61,595 nt of DNA from an uncultured Bacteroidota bacterium (GCA_903835005.1 CAILLK010000066.1:1-61595); one strand, 5' to 3'. Numbered from the stretch's first letter, positions 43,715-52,346 are shown. Notes: a model not told the origin generated them from the sequence alone. Made by a program: numbers and translations.

Positions 43715-44030
43715 TTGCTTTACACCGGATGAAATAAAAGCCCGTTACCGGAAGCTGGCAATGTCATTACACCCTGATAAAGGCGGCACAGATGCAGAAT
43801 TCAGGGACTTGCAGGAACAGTACGAGCGAAGGTTATCACAGGCAGACAGGGAACCGCAATTGCCACCTTATTTCCATGTTGACAGGCATTATACCTACTT
43901 CCGTGCAAAGGTTACCTACTACCAGCGCGATAACCATTGGTACAAGTTTCACAAGATGGCCGGCGCGGATATCTGGATAGACCGGGATCATCTACACCTT
44001 ATCAAAGTAGAAAACAGCGTTATAGCTTAA
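43698..44030 (+). CDS. J-domain protein, element A
   Basis: 110 residues from the ATG at 43698, which lies inside the preceding gene. The N-terminus is a J domain: FTPDEIKARYRKLAMSLHPD followed by KGGTDAEF, with the essential HPD at 25-27. It stimulates ATP hydrolysis by a DnaK-type chaperone. The short C-terminal part is rich in Tyr, Trp and His (HWYKFHKMAGADIWID). Lambda-type phages recruit host DnaK/DnaJ to start replication, so a J protein in this element fits a replication or remodelling role. Confidence 0.75.
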   Translation: MLHFNDCFTPDEIKARYRKLAMSLHPDKGGTDAEFRDLQEQYERRLSQADREPQLPPYFHVDRHYTYFRAKVTYYQRDNHWYKFHKMAGADIWIDRDHLHLIKVENSVIA

Positions 44031-44040
44031 AAACCATTTT

Positions 44041-44442
44041 ATGATATTAGACGAAATTAACTTGCTCAAAGCTGAATTTCTGCCAAATAACAAGGTCTGT
44101 TATACGGTAGCTGGCATTCCCCAGCAGATGCAGGAACAATATCAGGAATTCGGGCCTATGGAGCACACCAGGCAGGTATATATTGAACTCTCGACACTGG
44201 AGCTGCTCCGGGTTGTGTTATCGCAGCTGTATGAACCCTATAAGCAGTTAAAAAAGTACATCATTGGTTTTACGGACCATAGGGTAACAATCAAAGCCCC
44301 TGCAACATCCATCACCAGCGGATTGAGAAAACATATTTATGAAGATTGTACCTCTTCTGTGATTATTGATGCCTCCCTGAATACTATTGAGTTTGATGTA
44401 TGGTTACCTGACTTTCATACAAATGTCCGTATAAGATGGTAA
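44041..44442 (+). CDS. Unknown protein, 133 aa, element A
   Basis: 133 residues, ten bases after the J-domain gene and in the same operon. No family recognised. Mixed alpha/beta composition (VYIELSTLELLRVVLSQLYE, then VIIDASLNTIEFDVWLPDF). Soluble, no signal peptide. Confidence 0.5.
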   Translation: MILDEINLLKAEFLPNNKVCYTVAGIPQQMQEQYQEFGPMEHTRQVYIELSTLELLRVVLSQLYEPYKQLKKYIIGFTDHRVTIKAPATSITSGLRKHIYEDCTSSVIIDASLNTIEFDVWLPDFHTNVRIRW

Positions 44443-44544
44443 CCGGGGTAAAATATAACTATCGGTCTGTACCTTGTTAACGATCAATTAGAACAGGTAA
44501 AATAAAAACCTTCAATGTAATTTTGTAAAACCACATCCGGACGA

Positions 44545-44937
44545 ATGGCAGCTACAACCTACTACTTACGCGATAAAGACGGCCAATATTTCACGATTGA
44601 TAAAGATGGAGCGTTGAAAGCTGGGCACATCCAGGCCCCGGTTACCGGCATTACTGATGATGTGAAAGTACTGGATTACTCAAAACATTTCACCTTCACA
44701 GGATCAGCGCGAAACATCCTTTCCCGTTTATACCTGGGCCATGGTGGTACCGAAGCGATCTGTTTCCTGAGCTTTGACAATATCAATGTAAGCCTTTGTT
44801 TCTATGATATCATTATCAGAAGAGATTCAATAACAATTCGTTTTGATACACCAGCAGTTTGCAAGCGATTTGCCAATAAAGGTTACATCCATATCAGCAA
44901 CTGGGCACAACTGGAAGCTGAGACACCGGCACAATAA
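44545..44937 (+). CDS. Unknown protein sharing a domain with the next gene, element A
   Basis: 130 residues. The pattern TYYLRDKDGQYFTIDKDGAL, KHFTFTGSARNILSRLYLG, CFLSFDNINVSLCFYDIIIR recurs in the middle of the following protein (about 125-220), so both contain one copy of the same unnamed domain of about 100 residues. A TAATTTTG box (44518-44525) lies 19 bases before the ATG and may be a promoter -7 element. Confidence 0.55.
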   Translation: MAATTYYLRDKDGQYFTIDKDGALKAGHIQAPVTGITDDVKVLDYSKHFTFTGSARNILSRLYLGHGGTEAICFLSFDNINVSLCFYDIIIRRDSITIRFDTPAVCKRFANKGYIHISNWAQLEAETPAQ

Positions 44938-44984
44938 CCCGACGGTTTTATTATAAATCACTTTTTCATTTTAAACCTTCCGAA

Positions 44985-45938
44985 ATGGTCAACACAATTG
45001 ATATTATCCTCAATACAGTGTGCTCACGTTACAATTTGACCCGTGAAGAAATCGCTGTAAAGAAAGGACGGCGCCAACTGATGAACACCGTTGCTGCCAA
45101 ACAGGAAGCGGCCTATTTACTACATCTGTTCACGGAAATGAAACAAATGGAAATTGCTGTTGTGCTCGGGTACCCTGGCAAGCAAATAGCATCCCACTGC
45201 ATCAGGCAGGCGAAAAGAATTGAAGCCGGAAACAAAAGCTATCAGGCAGAACTGCAGGAGGTGAAAAGGACCATAAAAGCCCTGCTATTGGAATCAGAAC
45301 CGGAAATAATAACCGCTCCGGTTCAAATCATTACTGAAACCTTTACACCAACTATCAATAAAAAAAGAAAATATTACTTCAAAACTGCTGATGAAGAGTA
45401 CTACGCTCTCGATGATAGAAAGAAATTGGATATTACCAGCAAGCCATACCCTGTAAAAACAATTGAGGTAGTTGATCACACCTTAAACCACAAAAAGTAC
45501 ATCAATTGCAATGGTGAAGCTGCAAAAATATTGCGATTCATATATAACCGTAATGGCCTGGCAGATGCAAAATGCATCCTTGCCTATGATGATCTTCATT
45601 TTACGCTTGAGTTTAGCACTGTCATTGATAATCGGGAAATGCTTTTGATTATGGGTACCCAATTTACACCTGAATGGAATTTGTCCATTCAGGAAAGTGA
45701 TACCAGCAGCATAGAGAATCCTGAATACCTACCGATATTACCCGAACCTCAACCATTTTTACCATTGGACGAATTTGAGAATTTAAATGAGCTGACAGAG
45801 CCGGACACCTTTCTATCACTTCCGGAGCCTCCGCAATACCTGGGACTGGAAAACCGGGAATCCATTTTAAATTTTGATGAAACAGAAGAATTATTCTCAA
45901 TGGATGATTTCGAGAAACAGTTATTTCTGATGCCGTAA
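44985..45938 (+). CDS. DnaA domain IV-like protein fused to a recurrent unknown domain
   Basis: 317 residues. The N-terminal 80 residues (ILNTVCSRYNLTREEIAVKK, AKQEAAYLLHLFTEMKQMEI, AVVLGYPGKQIASHCIRQAK) match the helix-turn-helix DnaA domain IV, which reads origin boxes, but the usual DHTTV-type signature is altered (GKQIA). No ATPase domain is present. The middle repeats the domain of the upstream gene. The C-terminus is an acidic Leu/Pro-rich tail (LPEPQPFLPLDEFENL). It may bind the repeats 200-330 bases downstream. Confidence 0.55.
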   Translation: MVNTIDIILNTVCSRYNLTREEIAVKKGRRQLMNTVAAKQEAAYLLHLFTEMKQMEIAVVLGYPGKQIASHCIRQAKRIEAGNKSYQAELQEVKRTIKALLLESEPEIITAPVQIITETFTPTINKKRKYYFKTADEEYYALDDRKKLDITSKPYPVKTIEVVDHTLNHKKYINCNGEAAKILRFIYNRNGLADAKCILAYDDLHFTLEFSTVIDNREMLLIMGTQFTPEWNLSIQESDTSSIENPEYLPILPEPQPFLPLDEFENLNELTEPDTFLSLPEPPQYLGLENRESILNFDETEELFSMDDFEKQLFLMP

Positions 45939-46171
45939 CCTCTCCTGGTACCTCCTCCCGAACCCTTGCCAAAACCTTGTTTTTTTACAAAGGTGTATCT
46001 GAAAAACATAATATTTCAAAAGCCTGATTATTCGTGTTCGCTATATCTAAAAACAGTGAATTTCTTGCATAGTTGTAAAACAGCAATATTGCAGTATTTC
46101 CGGTATTGTATAAAGATTATTCTTAGGTCAACGGCATAAATTGAGCCGAAAACCTCATTTTACATCTGAAT

Positions 46172-46266
46172 GGTGTCAAAATATGACACCTTATCAGCAG
46201 AATTATTGACACCTTATCAGTAACCTATACCATCACCTGTACCATTACCTATACTAAAACCTGTGC
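46172..46266 (+). repeat. Iteron-like array: two 14-bp and four 12-bp-spaced repeats
   Basis: GGTGTCA...TGACACC forms an inverted repeat at 46172-46190. TGACACCTTATCAG occurs at 46184-46197 and 46207-46220 (23 bases apart). Then ACCTATAC (46223), ACCTGTAC (46235), ACCTATAC (46247) and ACCTGTGC (46259) follow with a strict 12-base period. The array lies downstream of the DnaA-IV-like gene and may be its binding region. Confidence 0.65.
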
Positions 46267-47042
46267 AAAAAATGCTTAGGTCGTTTAGTTTGTATTGAAG
46301 ATTTTCCCAACATCATTAAACCGAATACCTCAGCATTGGCTGAAGTATTCCCCCCGGTATCTACCTCAGATTTTGAGGTAGTCGGTTTTTCCCTTATTCA
46401 TGTAGCATCCTTTCAAAGTTGCGAATTATTGATTTGTGCGGGTTTGCCGGGGTCATCAACCTGCAGCTATCAAAAGTACATTTCCATCAGTGGCAGCGTT
46501 GCCAGGGCAGCGGTTGTGATTTCATGAAGCAAGGTAATACAGCAGAGCCGATTGATCGGGCAGGCGTGGCAGCTCTGGTGTGTGCGGTGGCCAGTCTGCA
46601 CGTGATTGAGTGAAGGGAAAGCATTACCTGCTTTATGAAATTGCATCTGCTGGCGTGCGGTGATATCAGGTTGCTACCAGCGCTGGCCGTGTGCATGGCG
46701 TAGCTACCGGTTAGCACTGGCCCATTAAACAGCATCAATGTACTTTTCACGGGTGCACCATTGAAAGGGTGGAGGGGAGCGGCGGCATTTCTGGGATTGC
46801 GGGGAGCCCGGGGTAATCGATCTGCCGGATGGATGCCAATTATCAGCAGTGCCTGGCTGATGGTCCGGGATTGCGAAGGTATCTGAGCATTTCGGACGTG
46901 TGGAGCGAAAAGGCGGTTGGAGGGAATGACGATTGAGCGAAGAATGAGCAAAAGAGGAATAACCGACATCGGCCTGAAGCGGGGCGCTGATCATTGGCAG
47001 CCAGCAGGCTCCGCTGAAAGGGTGGCGGGGTGTGTGGCCTAC

Positions 47043-47400
47043 CGTTCACTAAAGCGGGGTTTTGTGCGGAGCCGGAGCGCCTACTTAGCATAATGTTGTT
47101 ATGGATCGGAAAACACCAAAGTGAAAAGTAAAGATCAGTTTTCAGCATCCATAACGAAACATTATGTTACGTAGGATTGCGGTTATTATTTCAGGCGCAA
47201 TATTTGTTCTGTGTGGTAGCTTGTCTTTTGCCGGTTCTTCACCGGTATATGACAAAGAGCGTGGCCATACAAATAGTGTGCCGGGAATAATAACTGTGCG
47301 GTGGCGTGCGGAATGCTGTATAAAGACCGTGCAAGCCCTGAAGAATGAAGGGCGGGGATTTATACAGCATGGGGCAGAGAAACCCCGCTTTAGTGAACGT
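47043..47400. repeat. 358-bp palindromic segment bounded by perfect 20-bp inverted repeats
   Basis: CGTTCACTAAAGCGGGGTTT (47043-47062) is matched exactly in inverse orientation at 47381-47400. Inside are two more palindromes: CATAATGTTGTTATGGA (47089-47105) with its near inverse at 47148-47166, the pairing continuing outward to about 47080 and 47175; and ATGCTGTATAAA (47313-47324) with TTTATACAGCAT (47360-47371), which encloses GCCCT/AGGGC. MITE-like or a structured RNA. No duplicated target site was recognised. Confidence 0.7.
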
Positions 47401-47583
47401 CATCAGATGCGCTTCCGCTGATTCCTGATAGTGTCTTGATACCGCTGACATCCAGAGAACTGAAAGCAAGATCAGGGTACTGAAGCTCGGATAACTGCTG
47501 ACTCATTAAACGGTTACATGCTCCAACATGAGTGTTGTAAAAGCTGGAAAATAGCAATTGCCGTAAAAAAGACGGTGAAAAAA

Positions 47584-47687
47584 TAGCAAATGCTATTAGC
47601 AAATAGATTTTGCTATTAGCAAACCGATGTTTATGGCGTTTCGTAAAACTGGTGTAAAGATCGATCAATGATCGTTCGTTGATCATT
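47584..47687. repeat. TAGCAAA repeats and a GATC palindrome near the right end of element A
   Basis: TGCTATTAGCAAA is repeated at 47591-47603 and 47611-47623, with a partial TAGCAAA before them. AATGATC (47667-47673) and GATCATT (47681-47687) form an inverted repeat. They lie about 200-300 bases from the right att core and could bind excision or accessory factors. Confidence 0.5.
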
Positions 47688-47877
47688 CTCCGAATGTTCC
47701 ATGAAGTGTTACCAGTTCCCGGCCATTGATAACAGCACCCACTGGAAAAGCTTAATGTAGATAAAAGCGTACAAGAGTGTGACACAACGAAGCTAAATCG
47801 ACATTCTGCATCCTGAAACAAAAACCTTTTAATATTTGGGAATCAGCACGGAAAAACAAAAGCCAAACAACCTGCAC

Positions 47878-47897
47878 TGTCCTACTGACTGTCCTAC
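47878..47897 (+). other. Arm-type integrase sites, right end of element A
   Basis: TGTCCTAC at 47878-47885 and 47890-47897, the same sequence, orientation and 12-base spacing as at the left end (27500, 27512). About 45 bases separate them from the att core. Confidence 0.75.
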
Positions 47898-47905
47898 AGA
47901 AAAAC

Positions 47906-47939
47906 AAAACCCCTGAAAACACTGCGTTTCAGGGGTTTT
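47906..47939. terminator. Terminator hairpin at the right end of element A
   Basis: AAAACCCCTGAAA (47906-47918) pairs perfectly with TTTCAGGGGTTTT (47927-47939). It ends four bases before the att core. When element A is next to tRNA-Cys this hairpin is directly downstream of the tRNA and can end its transcript. Confidence 0.8.
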
Positions 47940-47942
47940 ATT

Positions 47943-47957
47943 GAGGTCGAAAGCGGA
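47943..47957. other. att core, copy 2 (junction of elements A and B)
   Basis: GAGGTCGAAAGCGGA, identical to copies 1 and 3. It is followed by CG as in copy 1, and then by TGTACCCC (47960-47967), the element B arm-site sequence, so the DNA to the right belongs to element B. Confidence 0.85.
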
Positions 47958-48086
47958 CGTGTACCCCTTATACCTGCTTATGCCAGTTTATAGCCTATAA
48001 TATTCTGAAAGCCTTACCAGTATTGATTTGCAAGCATTAAGTATATTTTGTTAGTATTGTCTTAGTATAATACTGCATAAAAAAAG

Positions 48087-48106
48087 TGTACCCCAATGTG
48101 TACCCC
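48087..48106 (+). other. Arm-type integrase sites, left end of element B
   Basis: TGTACCCC at 48087-48094 and 48099-48106, 12 bases apart. The same pair with the same spacing is at the right end (57265, 57277), and a single further copy lies beside the att core at 47960-47967. They lie just upstream of the integrase promoter box TACCTTTA (48123-48130). Confidence 0.75.
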
Positions 48107-48156
48107 GTGTTTAAATTTTACTTACCTTTACAGTATTATACTAAACAGCTAAAAAC

Positions 48157-49449
48157 ATGGAAGTTTCATTCTACCTCAAAAGACCGTCCAGCACAACGCC
48201 GACCTCTATTTTTGCCCGTATCTGTTACGAAGGCAACAAGATGAAATATTATACACCTGAAACTATTTTACCTAAACTTTGGAATACAGCCAAACAAAGA
48301 GGTAAGGAATCAACAAAGTTTCAGGAACACCCGGAATTTAATAAACGGTTGGATAACATAGAAACCGACATTAAAAATGCAATCCGTAAATTCATAAATG
48401 ATAATGCAGGGAAAGCCCCAACACCTACAGAATTAAAACCATTGCTGGATACAGCTATCAGAAACAATGGCAAGGTGGATAAAATTACTTTTATGGGTTT
48501 CTTTGCTGATTTTATTGGACGGAGTGAAAACGGTATGCGTTTAGGCGAAAAGGGAAAACCAATAACACACGGTACAATCAAGACTTATTATACCACAAAG
48601 AAATGTTTAGAAAATTATCAGGTACACGCAAACAGGAAAATTGATTTTGAAAATATTGATCTCCAGTTCTATTCTGATTTTACAAAATACCTAACTTTAA
48701 CAGTTAAGCAATCCACTAACTATATAGGTAAGCATATTAAAGTAATTAAGACCGTTTTAAGGGATGCAAAAATAAAGTATAAAATTACAGTTAATGACGA
48801 CTTTTCAGCCCCGGCATTTAAAACCATTACAGAGAAAGCTGATACAATTTATTTGCCGGAGTATGAACTTAAAAAAATAGCAGAGTTAGACCTTGCTAAT
48901 GATAGCAGGTTAGACCATACCAGAGATTTATTTTTGATTGGCTGTTATACAGGTTTAAGGTTTAGCGACTTGTCAACACTAAGACCGGAGCAAATAACAG
49001 GGGGAATGATTGCCATTACCCAAATCAAAACAGGCGACAAAGTAGTGATACCAGTGCATGAGAAAGTAAGTGAAATAATGGCTAAATACGGCGGTGAATT
49101 GCCTGTTACCCGGAGTAATCAGAAAACGAACAAAGCATTAAAGGATATGGCTAAAAAATGCGAAGAATTAAAAAAGAAGGTTAGTATCTCATTTACTAAA
49201 GGTGGAGTATTAAAAACAGATATTTTAGAAAAATGGGAGTTAGTAACCACACACACAGCCCGGCGGAGTTTTGCCACAAATCAATATTTAAACGGAGTAC
49301 CACCCATTACAATCATGGCAATAACCGGGCATAAAACAGAATCAGCATTTATGAAGTACATCAAAGTAAGCCCGGATGACCACGCCAAAATATTGCAAGG
49401 TATATGGAACGAAAAGAAAGTAAATGAAGTTAAAAGGATAGCTATTTAA
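48157..49449 (+). CDS. Tyrosine integrase of element B
   Basis: 430 residues. Homologous along its length to the element A integrase. The SAM-like core-binding domain spans about 108-205. Catalytic residues are intact: R268 (CYTGLRFSDL), H366 and R369 (THTARRSFATNQYL), H392 (ITGHKTESAF) and Y401. It should act at the same tRNA-Cys site as its neighbour but with different arm sites (TGTACCCC instead of TGTCCTAC). The N-terminal arm-binding region lacks the 15-residue loop present in the element A protein. Confidence 0.93.
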   Translation: MEVSFYLKRPSSTTPTSIFARICYEGNKMKYYTPETILPKLWNTAKQRGKESTKFQEHPEFNKRLDNIETDIKNAIRKFINDNAGKAPTPTELKPLLDTAIRNNGKVDKITFMGFFADFIGRSENGMRLGEKGKPITHGTIKTYYTTKKCLENYQVHANRKIDFENIDLQFYSDFTKYLTLTVKQSTNYIGKHIKVIKTVLRDAKIKYKITVNDDFSAPAFKTITEKADTIYLPEYELKKIAELDLANDSRLDHTRDLFLIGCYTGLRFSDLSTLRPEQITGGMIAITQIKTGDKVVIPVHEKVSEIMAKYGGELPVTRSNQKTNKALKDMAKKCEELKKKVSISFTKGGVLKTDILEKWELVTTHTARRSFATNQYLNGVPPITIMAITGHKTESAFMKYIKVSPDDHAKILQGIWNEKKVNEVKRIAI

Positions 49450-49510
49450 TTATTCATAAGCAAACCGCATAGTATGTGGTTTGCCATTTTTTTTATTTTG
49501 TAATTCGCAA

Positions 49511-50812
49511 ATGGGATATTATAAGGATAAACTTTATCGGGTATTTTTAGGCAATCCACCACAATTTATGTTAGATGTGCCAGAAGACATTACACCGCAA
49601 GCACTCGCTTTGCAGGGTGTTAATTATACTTACGGGGATGAATTACCAGCTAATATTATCAATGTAAACTATGTACGATATATTCAGGATATATCTGAAA
49701 TAAACAGGCAAAGAAACATACAAGAAGACAATGATATAGATGAACTGGAAAAGAAAAGACTTAGGGGTATTTTCTGGAGATCGGAGTATAACGAATTTAT
49801 TCAGGACATCAATAAAGATGATTGGCAAAAGGTTTATTTTTCTTTTTATTTTAGAAGTTATCTAACTGCGTTATCCAGAGTATATAACTACCATCCTATA
49901 GACAATCAGGATGCCTTTGTTGCTGAAATTCTTGCTTGTGAAAATGGTTATACTAAGGCATTAACAGAAAGAGTTAATCAGCAAAAGCAACCAATCAGCA
50001 TTAGTGATACTGAATTTATTAAGGGAAGTATTCAATATTGTTATCCGGTTTTTGGTCAATCAACAGAACTAATTCCAAAGGACTTTTGTAGTCATTTAAT
50101 TGAAATTAAAAGGAAGGATACAGGGGAAATTAGAACATACTTACCTTTAGAATATGCTGAATTGCATCTTATAAATTATTTAGAGTATGTTAATAGCACG
50201 GAAAATTATAATGAAAAAATGTTAACCCTAAACAATGCCAAACATAAAATAACTGAATTGGTTGATTATGTAACTAAAAATGATAAGCATAATTTATCAT
50301 TGGGCAATTGTACCGACAAATATGATAGCCATAATTTTAATAAAATTTTTGAAAGGATTAATAATGCAATGGAATATTTAAGGGTGCATAGTGAATTTGA
50401 AACGACACAACAGCCGCCAAAACCACCAGCAGCACCAACATCCGAACCATTACAAACAATAACAGAAAAACTAAGAAACGATTTTAGAAAGTATGGTTTT
50501 TTTGAATTGGAGATGATTGAAAAACTAAAAGAAAATGGTGTTGAAAAATTAATTGTGAAAATCAGCGAAAATAAATTGCCTTATAAAATTGCAATGATTC
50601 ATTTTTTGGGGTTTATAGAACATTTGCAAGTTCAGCATTTTAAATCAAAAGATAAATTACATAATGAGATCGGGAGTTGGTTTGGTTCAACAAAAAGAGA
50701 AATAAGCGGGAATATTAGAGTTTTAAATCCAGTTTCAAAAGAGGACAGACAGCGTTATACAGCAGACCAACATACGGGAAAGGTCAAAGGGGACTATAAT
50801 AAACTAAAATAG
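49511..50812 (+). CDS. RteC-like regulator candidate of element B
   Basis: 433 residues from the ATG at 49511; an in-frame TTG upstream would add a leader that overlaps a promoter-like TATTTTG. The C-terminus (AMIHFLGFIEHLQVQHFKSK, then KLHNEIGSWFGSTKREISGN, then IRVLNPVSKEDRQRY) is of a type found in many Bacteroidetes element proteins and resembles the RteC C-terminal domain. It has the same position as the 326-residue gene of element A. Likely a regulator of excision; no direct proof. Confidence 0.55.
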   Translation: MGYYKDKLYRVFLGNPPQFMLDVPEDITPQALALQGVNYTYGDELPANIINVNYVRYIQDISEINRQRNIQEDNDIDELEKKRLRGIFWRSEYNEFIQDINKDDWQKVYFSFYFRSYLTALSRVYNYHPIDNQDAFVAEILACENGYTKALTERVNQQKQPISISDTEFIKGSIQYCYPVFGQSTELIPKDFCSHLIEIKRKDTGEIRTYLPLEYAELHLINYLEYVNSTENYNEKMLTLNNAKHKITELVDYVTKNDKHNLSLGNCTDKYDSHNFNKIFERINNAMEYLRVHSEFETTQQPPKPPAAPTSEPLQTITEKLRNDFRKYGFFELEMIEKLKENGVEKLIVKISENKLPYKIAMIHFLGFIEHLQVQHFKSKDKLHNEIGSWFGSTKREISGNIRVLNPVSKEDRQRYTADQHTGKVKGDYNKLK

Positions 50813-50887
50813 GGACTATTGCCCTTAAATGCCCTCAAATGCCCCATACACCTTTGCTATACCGAAATAAAAAACGGTATAGTTAAA

Positions 50888-51190
50888 ATGGAAACAATAA
50901 ATATCACATCGTTAGAGCAAGTACCCGCCGGGCTTACTTTGCTACTCAAAAAAGTTACTGATTTAGAATTTATAATCAGCAATCCCACCACACCACCAGC
51001 AGCGCCGGGAGCAGATGAATTATTAACCCGGAAAGAAACAGCAGCAAGGTTAAATATTACCCTTGCCACATTGCACCAATACACGCTATCAGGTAAGATT
51101 GCAGCCAATAGAATTGGTAATCGGGTATTGTATAAAGAAAGTGATATTCAAAATGCTTTAAGGCAGGTTAAAACTCAAAGCTGTAAGTAA
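50888..51190 (+). CDS. HTH_17 excisionase-like protein of element B
   Basis: 100 residues from the ATG at 50888. Clear homologue of the element A protein: NITSLEQVPAGLTLLLKKV start, then helix-turn-helix (LTRKETAARLNITLATLHQY, AANRIGNRVLYKESDIQNAL). Expected to bind near the att site and assist excision, or to repress the element. Ten bases before the helicase gene, so it shares a transcript with the replication genes. Confidence 0.8.
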   Translation: METINITSLEQVPAGLTLLLKKVTDLEFIISNPTTPPAAPGADELLTRKETAARLNITLATLHQYTLSGKIAANRIGNRVLYKESDIQNALRQVKTQSCK

Positions 51191-51200
51191 AATATTTTCT

Positions 51201-52346
51201 ATGAAAGAACTGGAAAATAAATTACTTGACAGCCTTAATAATGATGAACCAAGCCCGGTAAAAATTGCAAGTCCTGGAACAGCTAAACAAACCGATCCGG
51301 ATATACTGGATAAACTTCTTAGTGAGGCAAGGATAAGCCCATCAGAGCCATTACAAGCCCCGCCGGTATGCTTATCAATAATTGAAAATGAATCTACAAT
51401 AGATGTTTGCACATTGGGGAATTTCTCATTAGCAATCGGCAAAGCAAAAAGCAGAAAATCATTTCTAACAACATTACTTTTTTCGGTTGTAACCGGGCAT
51501 CAAACAGATAAATTTTCAGGTGGTTTACCTATAGGTAAAAAGGTAGGTATTTATTTTGATACAGAACAAAGCCGATACCATGTACAAAAGCTATTACATA
51601 GGATTTGCAAGTTATTACAAAAGCCAGTCCCTGAAAATATTATCGTTTATTCATTAAGGAAATACAGCCCAAAAGAACGATTAGAACTGATAGAACATGC
51701 CATAAATACTACCTCAAATTTAGGCTTTGTTGTCATTGACGGGATAAAGGATTTAGTTACTTCAATTAATGACGAAGAACAAGCATCAATGATAACCAGT
51801 AAATTACTGAAATGGACAGAAGAAAACAATATCCATATTATGGCGGTTCTCCATCAAAATAAAAATGATCTCAATGCCAGAGGGCATTTAGGTACAGAAT
51901 TAACCAATAAGGCGGAAACGGTAATTTCAATTACTAAGGATGCAAAGGATAAGAATCTTTCAATTGTTGAGCCTGAATATTGCAGGGATAAGGATTTTGA
52001 CCCATTTGCATTTACTATCAGTGTTGAAGGATTGCCCGAAATAGTGGCAATGGAGGAAAGAAAACCAAAAAAAGAGAACACAAAAACACCACCAGAAGAA
52101 AAGAAAAATATTATTCAGCAATTAGGCGATGAAAATATTTACAAGCTACTATGTGAATGTTTTATTAAAGACAGCAAAATAAAACGCAATGATTTAAAAA
52201 TGAGAGTAAAAGTATTGGCTGCATCAATACTTAAAAAAGAATTTGGTAATAATAAAGCAGATGAGATTTTAACTTATAGCAAAAGTAAAAATTGGGTTAT
52301 TCAGGAAAAAGAATTAGCTCCATACACATTAGGAACCTTCACTTAG
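51201..52346 (+). CDS. RepA/RecA-like helicase or ATPase of element B
   Basis: 381 residues. RecA-fold ATPase of the AAA_25/RepA type: Walker A variant GKAKSRKS at 80-87, FDTEQSR at 119-125, Walker B FVVIDG at 176-181, HQNKND at 218-223 and RGHLGTEL at 227-234. Such proteins are hexameric replicative helicases of small plasmids and mobile elements. It is paired with the CHC2 primase downstream, across a probable origin. The C-terminal 110 residues are Lys-rich and may bind DNA or the primase. Confidence 0.8.
   Translation: MKELENKLLDSLNNDEPSPVKIASPGTAKQTDPDILDKLLSEARISPSEPLQAPPVCLSIIENESTIDVCTLGNFSLAIGKAKSRKSFLTTLLFSVVTGHQTDKFSGGLPIGKKVGIYFDTEQSRYHVQKLLHRICKLLQKPVPENIIVYSLRKYSPKERLELIEHAINTTSNLGFVVIDGIKDLVTSINDEEQASMITSKLLKWTEENNIHIMAVLHQNKNDLNARGHLGTELTNKAETVISITKDAKDKNLSIVEPEYCRDKDFDPFAFTISVEGLPEIVAMEERKPKKENTKTPPEEKKNIIQQLGDENIYKLLCECFIKDSKIKRNDLKMRVKVLAASILKKEFGNNKADEILTYSKSKNWVIQEKELAPYTLGTFT

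Larger units (their letters stand above)
45939..47877. other. Two-kilobase noncoding, palindrome-rich stretch of element A
   Basis: No reading frame here is convincing on either strand. The DNA is visibly more G+C-rich from about 46400 to 47420 than around it. It holds 12-bp repeats (46223-46266), large imperfect inverted repeats (46521-46540 with 46621-46639; AAAAGTACATT at 46472-46482 with its inverse at 46737-46747), an inverted-repeat-bounded segment (47043-47400) and TAGCAAA repeats (47584-47623). A structured RNA, packaging site or regulatory DNA is possible. Confidence 0.6.
27358..47942. mobile_element. Integrative element A, a phage-satellite-like island at tRNA-Cys
   Basis: About 20.6 kb between two copies of the tRNA-Cys-derived core. 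In order it contains arm sites, integrase, RteC-like gene, HTH gene, replication module with initiator and iterons, tail-chaperone-like pair, tape measure, large tail protein, small terminase subunit, membrane protein, two reverse-strand genes, a control module (RHH protein, J-domain protein, DnaA-IV-like protein), a 2-kb palindromic noncoding stretch and the second arm sites. No capsid, portal, large terminase, protease, relaxase or lysis gene is seen. A degraded prophage is the main alternative to a satellite. Confidence 0.75.

Noticed and set aside
46336..47821. Several frames of 60-160 codons on both strands in the noncoding stretch of element A
   Set aside because: They overlap one another in all frames, are rich in Pro/Ser/His/Arg, and the DNA is full of palindromes; nothing protein-like.
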